Source of the DNA: Martinezella tropici
GTDB lineage: Bacteria > Pseudomonadota > Alphaproteobacteria > Rhizobiales > Rhizobiaceae
Reading direction: 5' to 3'
DNA length: 64,000 nucleotides
Assembly: GCA_000799755.1 (NCBI GenBank)
Contig: JUHI01000010.1
Location: forward strand, 180,545 to 244,544
In this document: piece by piece, positions 9,439-17,435 of the stretch
How positions within the stretch are numbered: the first letter of the stretch is position 1
Layout: each line of letters opens with the position of its first letter
Made by a program: the position numbers and the translations under genes
The notes under the pieces: model-generated
Seen by the model: only the letters and a program-made list of their open reading frames with translations
What the model was told of the DNA's origin: nothing
Databases searched by the model: none

Positions 9439-9550
9439 AGTCGCCCGTTTGCTTCAAGACTTCTGAATTATCCCATCGTGATCGCCGCGATGTGATCCTG
9501 CGCGAAAAGCGGCTGCGCATCTTCCTGGAACTGCGGCAAACCGGACAAGG

Positions 9551-9579
9551 AAAAGCCGGGAGGTTTGACCCACCCGGCT
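9551..9579 (-). terminator. Intrinsic terminator after gnd
   Basis: Stem AGCCGGG / CCCGGCT with a 12-nt loop. On the minus strand it is followed by TTTCCTT and lies 29 bp past the gnd stop. It may serve moeA as well in the other direction. Confidence 0.75.
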
Positions 9580-9607
9580 CATATTCTCACTGATCGATAT
9601 GGATCGA

Positions 9608-10633
9608 TTACTTGCCCGGCTTCTCGTGATGGCCGCCGAAGCCGGCGCGCATGGCGGAGAGAACCTTGTTGGCGTAATCGTCGTTGCCGCGCGAGGCGAA
9701 ACGGCCATAGAGCGCTGCGCTCAGCACCGGCGTCGGAACGCCTTCGTCGATTGCAGCCGAGATCGTCCAGCGGCCTTCGCCCGAATCGGAAACGCGGCCG
9801 GCATATTGCGAAAGCGCTGCGTCGCCGTGCAGGGCGTCGGCTGTCAGGTCGAGCAGCCAGGAGGTGATCACGCTGCCGCGGCGCCAGACTTCGGAGATTT
9901 CGGCGATATCGAGATCATACTGATAATACTGCGGATGCGAGAGCGGTGCGGTTTCCGCGTCCTTCTCGGCAGTCTGTTTGCCGATATTGGCATGGCGCAG
10001 CACGTTGAGGCCTTCGGCATAGGCGGCCATGAGGCCGTATTCGATGCCGTTATGGACCATCTTGACGAAATGGCCGGCGCCGGACGGGCCGCAATGCAGG
10101 TAGCCCTGCTCTGCCGTGCTGTTCTTGGCGGCTTCTTCGGAGCGCATTGCCGACGGCGCGACGTCACCGACGCCGGGAGCAAGCGTTGCGAAGATCGGCG
10201 ACAGATGCTGCACGGTCTCCTTCTCGCCGCCGATCATCAGGCAATAGCCGCGCTCTAGGCCGAAAACGCCGCCGCTGGTGCCGACGTCGACATAGTGGAT
10301 ACCCTTCGGTTTCAGCTCTTCGGCGCGGCGGATGTCGTCGTGATAATAGGAATTGCCGCCGTCGATGACGATGTCGCCTTCTTCGAGCAGCGGAACGATC
10401 GTCGCCAGCTCTTGATCGACGATCGCGGCCGGCAGCATCAGCCAGACGACGCGCGGCTTCGCGAGTTTCGACACGAAATCCGCGAGAGACGTGCTGCCGG
10501 TGGCGCCGAGCTGCTCAAGCCCCGCGATGCTTTCCGGGCGCGCATCGAAAACAACCGCGCTGTGACCGCCCCTCATCAGGCGCTGCACCATGTTGTTGCC
10601 CATACGGCCGAGGCCAATCATTCCGATTTGCAT
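9608..10633 (-). CDS. gnd: 6-phosphogluconate dehydrogenase, short (decarboxylating) type
   Basis: Oxidises 6-phosphogluconate to ribulose 5-phosphate in the pentose phosphate pathway. At 341 aa this is the short class (GndA/YqeC-like, often NAD-preferring), not the 470-aa E. coli type. The Rossmann motif MIGLGRMGNNMVQRLMRGG opens the protein, VFDARPE replaces the NRT of NADP enzymes and supports NAD use, and DGGNSYYHDD, DVGTSGGVFGLERGYCLMIGG and HFVKMVHNGIEYG carry the substrate and catalytic residues (Lys, Asn). It is transcribed alone, with its own terminator. Confidence 0.93.
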   Translation of the reverse strand: MQIGMIGLGRMGNNMVQRLMRGGHSAVVFDARPESIAGLEQLGATGSTSLADFVSKLAKPRVVWLMLPAAIVDQELATIVPLLEEGDIVIDGGNSYYHDDIRRAEELKPKGIHYVDVGTSGGVFGLERGYCLMIGGEKETVQHLSPIFATLAPGVGDVAPSAMRSEEAAKNSTAEQGYLHCGPSGAGHFVKMVHNGIEYGLMAAYAEGLNVLRHANIGKQTAEKDAETAPLSHPQYYQYDLDIAEISEVWRRGSVITSWLLDLTADALHGDAALSQYAGRVSDSGEGRWTISAAIDEGVPTPVLSAALYGRFASRGNDDYANKVLSAMRAGFGGHHEKPGK

Positions 10634-10938
10634 GTTTCAGTCTCCTAGGACGGTTTCAATCGTTTGAATACTGCATAGAGATATTTCGCAATATTTTCCA
10701 ATGAACAAATGACGGGCGAGCTATGCACGAGCCATGGAGCGAAGAAAAAGTCGCATGCTCACGCATCTGTGATATCGCCGGCCGAAACCTCTCGCATTTT
10801 GCCATGATCGCGCTTTGCCGGGTTCGAGGAAAGCTGTATTTTGCCTTCCATTCGCTTTGATAGATTTAGCATTCATCCCGCGATCTTTGCACAATTCTCT
10901 TTAGGCTGGCGTTCGGCTGAGACGTCAAATGGGGGCAT
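10634..10938. other. Non-coding gap between gnd and the TehA-like gene
   Basis: Divergent promoter region of about 305 bp, more A+T-rich than its surroundings near 10660-10710. No convincing small gene, RNA or repeat was seen. GGGGG just before 10939 can serve as ribosome-binding site for the downstream gene. Confidence 0.5.
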
Positions 10939-11940
10939 ATGGCTGTGTCTTGGAAACTGCCACTGGTTCCGGCTTCATTTTTCGGCATTGTCCTGGGGTT
11001 CTCAGGCCTCGCCAATGCTTGGCGGGTGGGCGCGCGGATATGGCATTTGCCCGCTTTGGTTGGCGAGGTGCTGACGTTTGTCAGTCTCGCCGTCTGGCTC
11101 CTGCTGATCGTGCTCTTTTTGTTGAAATGGACAATGGCTCGCGAGGAAGCCTTCAAGGAGGTCGCGCATCCCGTGCAGTGCTGCTTCCTCGGCCTGATCG
11201 GGGTTACGACCATGCTGATCGCCGGAGGAGTGCTGCCCTATTCACGCATCGGCGCTGAAACCATATTTCTCGCCGGTGCAGCCTATACGCTTGCCTTCAC
11301 GGTATGGCGCACCGGTGGCCTGTGGCATGGCGAGCGTGATATTGCTGCAACGACCGCCGTGCTTTACCTCCCGAGCGGCGCCGGATGCTTCGTTACCGCG
11401 ATCGTCGCTGCGGCGCTCGGTTTCCCCCAATGGGCGCAGCTTTTCTTTGGCGCCGGCTTCTTCAGCTGGCTCGCGATTGAATCCGCCTTGCTGCATCGTC
11501 TGCTGACGGGGCCGGCGCTTCCGCCGCCACTGCGGCCGACGCTCGGCATTCAGCTGGCGCCGCCCACCGTTGGCGCCATCGCCTATATGAGCGCGACGCC
11601 CGGACCGGCTGATACGCTTGTGCATGCCATGATCGGTTACGGTCTGCTGCAGGCGTTAATCCTGCTTCGCCTCCTGCCATGGCTCATGAAGGAAGGCTTC
11701 AACCCTGGCTACTGGGCATTCACCTTCGGTGCGACGGCGCTGGCGACCGCGCCAATGCGGTTAATCGAACGTGGAGACGGCGGTCCCGTCGCGCAGCTTG
11801 CCCCGATCCTCTTCGTCGCAGCCAACATCGTCGTTATTTTGGTCGCTGCGGCGACGATCCGGCTGATCGTCAGCCGCAGGCTGGTCATCGGCTGGTTTGA
11901 GCTCGCGGATCGCGACGCCGGCGCGATCCGGCGGGGATGA
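10939..11940 (+). CDS. TehA/SLAC1-family membrane transporter
   Basis: 333-aa inner-membrane protein with about ten hydrophobic segments. The opening LVPASFFGIVLGFSGLANAWR is the typical first helix of the TehA/Mae1/SLAC1 family (anion or C4-dicarboxylate channels and carriers; TehA is linked to tellurite resistance). The regular five-fold helix-pair pattern and length fit. Downstream by 21 bp is a VOC protein on the same strand. Substrate is not predictable. Confidence 0.8.
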   Translation: MAVSWKLPLVPASFFGIVLGFSGLANAWRVGARIWHLPALVGEVLTFVSLAVWLLLIVLFLLKWTMAREEAFKEVAHPVQCCFLGLIGVTTMLIAGGVLPYSRIGAETIFLAGAAYTLAFTVWRTGGLWHGERDIAATTAVLYLPSGAGCFVTAIVAAALGFPQWAQLFFGAGFFSWLAIESALLHRLLTGPALPPPLRPTLGIQLAPPTVGAIAYMSATPGPADTLVHAMIGYGLLQALILLRLLPWLMKEGFNPGYWAFTFGATALATAPMRLIERGDGGPVAQLAPILFVAANIVVILVAAATIRLIVSRRLVIGWFELADRDAGAIRRG

Positions 11941-11961
11941 TGGAGCGGATCGGAGCGCAAT

Positions 11962-12333
11962 ATGCTTGACCATGTGACGATCGGGGTTCGCGATATCGTG
12001 CGATCAAAGGCCTTTTACGATGCGGTACTGCGCCCTCTCGGCATAGAACGCCTCTATGCCGAGGGCGAAATTTTTGCCGGCTACGGCATCGCTCAAAAAG
12101 CCTTCTTCTGGATCGGTCAGCGCGATGCCGCGCAGACGGGCGCGCATGTGGCCTTTGCAGCCGAAAGCAGAGGACGCGTCGATGATTTTCACCGCGTCGC
12201 GATCGCCGCCGGCGGCATCGACAATGGCGCTCCCGGTCTTCGCCCGCACTATCATCAAAACTATTATGGCGCCTTCATTCTCGATCCCGACGGCCACAAT
12301 ATCGAAGCCGTTTGTCACTTGTCGGTGAGATGA
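11962..12333 (+). CDS. VOC-family (glyoxalase/dioxygenase fold) protein
   Basis: 123-aa single-domain protein starting MLDHVTIGVRDIVRSKAFYDAVL, the first beta-alpha-beta unit of the vicinal oxygen chelate fold. The C-terminal part has HYHQNYYGAFILDPDGHNIEAVCH, with the conserved metal-ligand Glu. GGAG lies upstream of the ATG. It probably shares a transcript with the TehA-like gene. Its stop is 2 bp from the stop of the convergent citrate-synthase-like gene. The reaction is unknown. Confidence 0.87.
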   Translation: MLDHVTIGVRDIVRSKAFYDAVLRPLGIERLYAEGEIFAGYGIAQKAFFWIGQRDAAQTGAHVAFAAESRGRVDDFHRVAIAAGGIDNGAPGLRPHYHQNYYGAFILDPDGHNIEAVCHLSVR

Positions 12334-12335
12334 TA

Positions 12336-13469
12336 TTACCGCACCGGCGGACCGACATAGCGCGCACGCGGCCGAATGAGTCGGCCACTTGTCGCCTGCT
12401 CCATGGCGTGTGCAAGCCAGCCGACCGTCCGCGCCAGTGCAAAGATGATGAGGGGCGCATCCTCCGGCAGATGATAGGCGTGGGTCATCGCCGTCAAGGC
12501 AAAGTCAACATTGACGCACTCTCCGACCAGTTGCTCGCCGACATCCCGTACCTGGGCAAAGAGCGGCGGCAATGTGAAACAACGAAGCAAAGCCTCACCA
12601 CGGATATCGACATCCGGGTAAAGCTGATGGCCGAAAGCCGGCAATGGCCGCCCTTCTGAAAGATAGCTGCGGACTGCCTCATCCACGCCGATGGCAGCCG
12701 CCCGCGCAATCAGCGAGCGCACGCTCTGCCATGCACCGCCGTGCAGAGGTCCCGTCAGCGTCGACAGGCCGGAGAGCGCGGCGGCGGATAGCGTCGCGCC
12801 GGCAGACGCAGTGATCCGCGCGGTAAAGGTCGAGGCATTCAGCTCGTGATCGGCAAGCAATACCAGGCTGCGGCGGATCAGATCGCTTGCATCCGGGCGG
12901 TTCCAGGCACTGGCGAGACGCCGGTGCAGCGGTTGGTCCCATGCGCCGGGAGCCAAAGCATCGGCGACGGTTGCGAGGACACCCTCAGCTTCGTACTGCA
13001 AGGCCGGAAGCGAGCGTCCGAGCGATGGCAGGTCGTGCGTTACGCGCTCTGCCAGTGCGGAGAAAGCGGCATCCAGGGAAGGAAGCTTTTGCCTGGGCTC
13101 GCCCTGTTCGAGCCGCAACGGCCGTTTCATATCCCAAAGCAACAATGCGATGTCTTCGAAGCCCGCACTCTCGGCAAGCATGGCGGCATCTTCGCCGCGA
13201 TAAAAAAGTCTGCCGTTCGAAACCGTCGATAGCGCCGACGGCAATACGGGATCGCCCCATTGGATGGCCTCGGCTGCCACCGATTCGGTCTTGCGCCTGC
13301 CGGCATGGCGGGTGGCCAATCTCTTGACATCATCGGCGAAATAGAGACTGCGCCGCGTGTCGGCGGGGTCGGCTTTCGCGCGAATCCGCCCACGGCTGAC
13401 ATTAGCATAAAGCGTCTGCGATTTGGTTCCCAGCAGGTCCAGCGCCTGCTCCGCCGTCAGCCAGCTCAT
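12336..13469 (-). CDS. Citrate-synthase-family protein with N-terminal helix-turn-helix
   Basis: 377 aa. Residues 1-62 (SWLTAEQALDLLGTKSQTLYANVSRGRI, then SLYFADDVKRLA) look like a MerR/excisionase-type winged helix that binds DNA; about 90-377 is a citrate synthase fold. Catalytic positions are kept: LHGGA (His), AFGHQLY (His; the usual following Arg is Gln) and NVDFALTAM (Asp), plus DHELNASTF and GWLAHAMEQATSGRLIRPRARYVGP. So it may condense acetyl-CoA or propionyl-CoA with an oxoacid and also regulate. It is divergent from a second citrate-synthase-like gene across an 84-bp gap rich in palindromes. It could be a true enzyme, a sensor-regulator, or both. Confidence 0.85.
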   Translation of the reverse strand: MSWLTAEQALDLLGTKSQTLYANVSRGRIRAKADPADTRRSLYFADDVKRLATRHAGRRKTESVAAEAIQWGDPVLPSALSTVSNGRLFYRGEDAAMLAESAGFEDIALLLWDMKRPLRLEQGEPRQKLPSLDAAFSALAERVTHDLPSLGRSLPALQYEAEGVLATVADALAPGAWDQPLHRRLASAWNRPDASDLIRRSLVLLADHELNASTFTARITASAGATLSAAALSGLSTLTGPLHGGAWQSVRSLIARAAAIGVDEAVRSYLSEGRPLPAFGHQLYPDVDIRGEALLRCFTLPPLFAQVRDVGEQLVGECVNVDFALTAMTHAYHLPEDAPLIIFALARTVGWLAHAMEQATSGRLIRPRARYVGPPVR

Positions 13470-13479
13470 CGGTCCTCAT

Positions 13480-13535
13480 ATTGATCAATTGCATCAAGAT
13501 TGACGTCAATAGGAATAGATCCGATCTAATCGGAT
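13480..13535. promoter_or_regulatory. Three palindromes in the divergent citrate-synthase promoter
   Basis: Between the two divergent genes lie ATTGATCAAT (13480-13489), ATTGACGTCAAT (13499-13510) and ATCCGAT-CTA-ATCGGAT (13519-13535), each a perfect inverted repeat. The first two share ATTGA/TCAAT outer bases 20 bp apart, about two helical turns. They are good candidate operators for the HTH-bearing citrate-synthase-like protein. Confidence 0.6.
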
Positions 13536-13553
13536 AGTCAAAGGAGAACAGTA

Positions 13554-14642
13554 ATGAAAAGTGGTCTTGAAGATGTCATTGCCGCAGAAACCAAGCTATC
13601 GGACGTCGATGGCGCTGCCGGTCGTCTGATCATTCGGGGCGTGTCGCTGGATGATCTGGTGGCAACCAGCCGCTACGAAGATGTCGCCGCGCTTCTGCTC
13701 GATGGCCTGTTCGACGAACATATCGACGCAGCCTTGATCCGCAAACAGCTCGGCGCAGCCCGCGTCGCACTCTTTACGCATGTCGAAGCCGCTGACGCCG
13801 CCGTACTCGCGCTGCCGCCGGTGGACGCGGTGCGCGCCTTGCTGGCGCGCGTTGCAGACGGGGAGGATTTTGCCACCGCTCTCCGCCTGATGGCGGCGCC
13901 TGCCGTCTTCCTGCCGGCTGTACTGCGATTGCAAAAGGGCGAAACGCCGATCAAGCCGGATGCCTCGCTCTCGCAATCGGCCGATATTCTGCACATGCTC
14001 ACCGGTCGCGCACCGACGGCAGAACAGACGGCAGGGCTCGACGCCTACCTCGTGACGATTTCCGATCACGGCCTGAATGCGTCGACTTTCGCGTCGCGCG
14101 TCATCGCCTCGACCCATGCCGGTCTGACCTCCTCCGTGCTTGCGGCAATCAGCGCCCTCAAAGGCCCGCTGCATGGCGGCGCCCCCGGCCCGGTTCTTGA
14201 CATGCTTGATGCCGTCGGCAAGCCCGAGAATGCCCGTACCTGGCTGTCAAACGCGCTCGATCATGGCGAGCGGCTGATGGGCTTCGGCCATCGCATCTAT
14301 CGCGTCCGCGATCCGCGCGCCGACGCCTTGAAGACGGCGTTGAAGCCGATCTTCGCAAGCGGACAGGCAGATGCCGGACGTATTGCCCTGGCGGAAGCCA
14401 TCGAGGCGGCGGCCCTCGCCTTGCTCAAGGAGCGCAAGCCGGATCGCCCCCTCGACGTCAATGTCGAATATTACACCGCCCTGCTGCTCGATGCGCTCGG
14501 CTTCCCGCGCAGCTCCTTCACCGGCGTCTTCGCGATCGGCCGAACCGTCGGCTGGATCGCCCATGCGCGCGAACAGACGCTCGACGGGCGCCTGATCCGT
14601 CCGCAGTCGCGCTATGTCGGCCCGCTGCCGAAGGCGGCGTAG
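13554..14642 (+). CDS. Citrate-synthase-family protein (second of divergent pair)
   Basis: 362 aa, no DNA-binding extension. Citrate synthase motifs: DHGLNASTFASRVIASTHAG, GPLHGGAPGPV (catalytic His), GFGHRIYRVRDPRADAL (second His and Arg), GWIAHAREQTLDGRLIRPQSRYVGP. The position of the catalytic Asp reads NVEYYTALL, that is Glu. AAGGAG precedes the ATG. With its divergent partner it may form a hetero-oligomer or a regulated pair for citrate or 2-methylcitrate synthesis. It is unlikely to be the main TCA enzyme, which in rhizobia is a longer (about 430 aa) type II GltA. Confidence 0.85.
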   Translation: MKSGLEDVIAAETKLSDVDGAAGRLIIRGVSLDDLVATSRYEDVAALLLDGLFDEHIDAALIRKQLGAARVALFTHVEAADAAVLALPPVDAVRALLARVADGEDFATALRLMAAPAVFLPAVLRLQKGETPIKPDASLSQSADILHMLTGRAPTAEQTAGLDAYLVTISDHGLNASTFASRVIASTHAGLTSSVLAAISALKGPLHGGAPGPVLDMLDAVGKPENARTWLSNALDHGERLMGFGHRIYRVRDPRADALKTALKPIFASGQADAGRIALAEAIEAAALALLKERKPDRPLDVNVEYYTALLLDALGFPRSSFTGVFAIGRTVGWIAHAREQTLDGRLIRPQSRYVGPLPKAA

Positions 14643-14665
14643 GCAGATCTGTCAGCAGATGGAAT

Positions 14666-15541
14666 TCAGGCGGCCGCGGACTGGCGCGGCCGCATCATGC
14701 CTTCGCGGATGTGGAGGGCAAGCTCGAGCGCCTGCGGCGTTGCGCTACCCTTCGGCAGATGCAGGTTGATGGCAAAGACCGGCAGTTCGGGCAGGCCCTG
14801 CTCGACGGTGAGAATATCGAGATCGGCGGGAACGGTGGAGGCAAGCCAGGCGGTGACAGCCAGATCCGTGCGCACCGTCGCAGTCGTCGCCTCGATATTG
14901 CCGTTCTCGAATACCGTCCGCCAGCGCAGCCCATCCTTGCCGAGCGCTGCAAAGACAGACGATCGGAAGGCGCAGGTATCGGCGACCATCGAGATCGGCA
15001 GAGGCACCTTGCGATGGGCATTGCCGGCCTTCGCGCCGACCCAGACGAGCCGCTCGACAGCCAGGCATTCGCCTTGCGACGTGCCGTAAGGCTCCTCCAC
15101 CACGCAGAGGTCGACGGTTCCGTTTCCCAACTCTTCGAGCAGTTCCGGCGACGATGCGCAGACCAGCGAAATCTCCACCTGCGGATGGCGCTCCGCATAG
15201 GATTTGAGGACGGGCGCCAGCGTCGCACCGACCAGATCATAGGGAACGCCGAGCCGGACGCTGCCGCGAACCGTCCTTTCCGTCATGTCGTTCCAGATCT
15301 CGTCATTCAAGACAAGCAGGCGGCGGGCATTGCCGAGCAGCCGTTCGCCGGTTTCGGTCAAACGCAATCCGCGCCTGTCACGCTCGAACAAGGTGCAGTC
15401 GAGCATGTCTTCCAGACGCTTAATCTGCTGGCTGATGGCGCCTTGGGTCATGTGCAGCATATTGGCGGCAATCGTCATGCTGCCCTGGTCGGCAACGGCG
15501 GCGAAGGTTCTGATGAGAGCGATGTCGAAGTTTCGGATCAT
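14666..15541 (-). CDS. LysR-family transcriptional regulator
   Basis: About 291 aa. The N-terminal helix-turn-helix (IALIRTFAAVADQGSMTIAANMLHMTQGAISQQIKRLED) is followed by a periplasmic-binding-protein-like effector domain (about 95-290). It is divergent from a lysE-type exporter, the classic lysG/lysE arrangement, so it probably controls that exporter in response to an amino acid. Start uncertain: the ATG at 15541 gives a normal LysR N-terminus, but an upstream in-frame TTG at 15577 adds 12 residues, and neither has a good ribosome-binding site. Confidence 0.9.
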   Translation of the reverse strand: MIRNFDIALIRTFAAVADQGSMTIAANMLHMTQGAISQQIKRLEDMLDCTLFERDRRGLRLTETGERLLGNARRLLVLNDEIWNDMTERTVRGSVRLGVPYDLVGATLAPVLKSYAERHPQVEISLVCASSPELLEELGNGTVDLCVVEEPYGTSQGECLAVERLVWVGAKAGNAHRKVPLPISMVADTCAFRSSVFAALGKDGLRWRTVFENGNIEATTATVRTDLAVTAWLASTVPADLDILTVEQGLPELPVFAINLHLPKGSATPQALELALHIREGMMRPRQSAAA

Positions 15542-15612
15542 GCCGGCATTATAATTGCTAATGCCTTGATCCTTCAATATTCGATTTCATGATGCAAAGG
15601 TGCCGTCTATGC

Positions 15613-15634
15613 CTTTTCTCGATATGGAGAAAAG
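15613..15634 (+). promoter_or_regulatory. Inverted repeat over the lysE ribosome-binding site
   Basis: CTTTTCTC and GAGAAAAG flank 6 nt; the right arm overlaps GGAGA, the likely Shine-Dalgarno of the lysE-type gene (start 15641). It could be a regulator-binding site or an RNA hairpin that masks translation. Confidence 0.4.
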
Positions 15635-15640
15635 CTGGAT

Positions 15641-16240
15641 ATGACGATCGAACCCCTGTTGCCACTGATCCTGTTCGCGTTGGTTTCCACCATAACGCCG
15701 GGCGGCGCGACGACGCTTGCGACCGCATCTGGCGCGCATTTCGGCTTTCGCCGGTCGATCCCCGTCATGGGTGGCTTTGCTTTTGGCCTGGGCTCCATGG
15801 CCTGTGCGGCGGCTGCCGGGCTTGGCGGCCTGTTGATGGCTCTGCCGATGTTGCAGATCGCCATGAAGACATTGGGTTCGCTCTATCTGATCTGGCTCGC
15901 CGTTCGGATCGGTAGAAGCGGAGAGCCGCGCGAGGCTGGTCAGATGGCAAGGCCGACAGGCTTTCTGGCCGGCGTCTGGATGCTCTGGCACAATCCCAAG
16001 GGTTGGGCCATGACGATGGGCGCCGCCGCCTCTTTCGCTGCGCTTGCGAACAGCCCACTGACGCTCGCCATCCTGCTCGGACTGACCTTCTGTGTGATGG
16101 CAGCACTCTCGCTGACGTTGTGGTGCGCACTGGGCCAGCTGTTCGCCCGTCTGTTGAGGGCGCCTTGGCAATGGCGCGCCCTCAATATCGTCCTCGCCTG
16201 CCTTCTCTTGCTCTCGATCATCCCGATGTGGCGCGATTGA
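15641..16240 (+). CDS. LysE-family amino acid exporter
   Basis: 199-aa inner-membrane protein with about six hydrophobic segments. LILFALVSTITPGGATTLATASGAHFGFRRSIP is the LysE/RhtB N-terminal signature (P-G-x-x after helix 1), and GFLAGVWMLWHNPKGWAMTMGA carries the conserved N-P-K/G-W motif at the loop before helix 4. It is divergent from a LysR gene that presumably regulates it. Substrate (Lys, Arg, Thr, homoserine or other) cannot be set from sequence. Its stop is 2 bp from the convergent permease stop. Confidence 0.9.
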   Translation: MTIEPLLPLILFALVSTITPGGATTLATASGAHFGFRRSIPVMGGFAFGLGSMACAAAAGLGGLLMALPMLQIAMKTLGSLYLIWLAVRIGRSGEPREAGQMARPTGFLAGVWMLWHNPKGWAMTMGAAASFAALANSPLTLAILLGLTFCVMAALSLTLWCALGQLFARLLRAPWQWRALNIVLACLLLLSIIPMWRD

Positions 16241-16242
16241 TC

Positions 16243-17292
16243 TCAGGAATGATTGATCTGCAGGTTGTCATATCCCCGCATCTTGTAAAGCACGGTCGAG
16301 ATCAGCCAGCTCAAGATGAAAATGCCGACGACGGCGAAGCCGAAATTGGCAAGATTGCCGTTCATCTCGCCGATGAAACTCCAGAAGCCGCCTTGAAGGC
16401 CAAGCTTGTCGGCGATCAATCCCAACGCCTCGATGCCGCCGATGAAAATAGCGACGACGACCGATGCGGCTGTGATCGTCAGATTATACCAGAGCTTGCG
16501 CACCGGCTTGACGAAGGCCCAGCCATAGGCACCCGTCATCAGCGTGCTGTCGAGCGTATCCATCAGCGACATGCCCGCGGTGAACAGCGCCGGGAAGACG
16601 AGGATGGTCCAGAAAGACATGCCTTCAGCGGCTTGCGCGGCAGAGATGCCGAGAAGCCCGATTTCCGTTGCCGTGTCGAAGCCGAGACCGAAGAGGAAGC
16701 CGATCGGATACATGTGCCAGGAGCGGGTCACGACACTGAACATCGGACGGAAGATGCGCGCCAGAAAGCCGCCGCCGGCAAGCAGCGTGTCGAGATCTTC
16801 CTCCGCAATCCTTTCGCCCTTCTGTGCCCGCCTGAAAGCAGACCATACGCTCCTGAGGACGAAAAGATTGGCGATACCGATCAAAAGCAGAAACACGGCA
16901 GAAACCGTCGTGCCGATGACGCCGCCGATATCGTGGAAGGAATCGAGCTGGCTCTGCATGGCGGCCGCCGTCGCGGCAATCAGGATCGAGGCGATGACGA
17001 CGATCGAGGAGTGGCCGAGCGAGAAGAAGAAGCCGACGGCATAGGGTTGCTTCTTTTCCTGCATGAGTTTGCGCACGACATTGTCGATCGCGGCGATATG
17101 ATCGGCGTCGAAGGCGTGGCGAAGGCCGAACATGTAGGCAAGAAGCGCAATGCCCAGCAGCGAGGGCCGGTCGGCGAAAGCGACCCAAGCCCAGATCCAG
17201 GCGGCAATATTGAATGCGATCAGCAGCGCGAAAGTGAAAATGATCTTGGCTCCCGGCCTGTCGGCGCGATCGTCAAATGGATTGATGATCAT
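16243..17292 (-). CDS. NixA/HoxN-family nickel/cobalt permease
   Basis: 349-aa, eight-helix inner-membrane permease for Ni2+ or Co2+. The helix II signature RHAFDADHIAAIDN, then FFFSLGHSSIVV and LGFDTATEIGLL are the three diagnostic motifs (NiCoT family). The frame extends to 17439, but the family-like start is the ATG at 17292 (MIINPFDDRADRPGAKIIF). No hydrogenase, urease or cobalamin gene is nearby, so nickel versus cobalt is open. No cobalamin riboswitch was seen in the 100-odd bases upstream. Confidence 0.92.
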   Translation of the reverse strand: MIINPFDDRADRPGAKIIFTFALLIAFNIAAWIWAWVAFADRPSLLGIALLAYMFGLRHAFDADHIAAIDNVVRKLMQEKKQPYAVGFFFSLGHSSIVVIASILIAATAAAMQSQLDSFHDIGGVIGTTVSAVFLLLIGIANLFVLRSVWSAFRRAQKGERIAEEDLDTLLAGGGFLARIFRPMFSVVTRSWHMYPIGFLFGLGFDTATEIGLLGISAAQAAEGMSFWTILVFPALFTAGMSLMDTLDSTLMTGAYGWAFVKPVRKLWYNLTITAASVVVAIFIGGIEALGLIADKLGLQGGFWSFIGEMNGNLANFGFAVVGIFILSWLISTVLYKMRGYDNLQINHS

Positions 17293-17389
17293 ACTTTTGT
17301 TCCCGTTATGCTTACTCGAACAGTGCCACGGAAACGGAGGCGGCGCGACAGTCAAATGACGTAAGTGCCGAAGTTTTTCGCAGTGTTGC

Positions 17390-17425
17390 AAAAATGGGCA
17401 AACCCGGCGAATGCCGGGTGTGCCC
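17390..17425 (-). terminator. Long-stem terminator after the rhodanese gene
   Basis: On the minus strand GGGCA-n-ACCCGGC pairs with GCCGGGT-n-TGCCC around a 4-nt loop and is followed by ATTTTTGC. It lies 11 bp past the rhodanese stop and separates it from the permease gene. Confidence 0.85.
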
Positions 17426-17435
17426 AATCGATCTC

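Noticed and set aside
17293..17435. Possible cobalamin or nickel/cobalt riboswitch ahead of the NiCoT permease
   Set aside because: No B12-box-like core or NiCo fold was found; the only strong structure is the rhodanese terminator.
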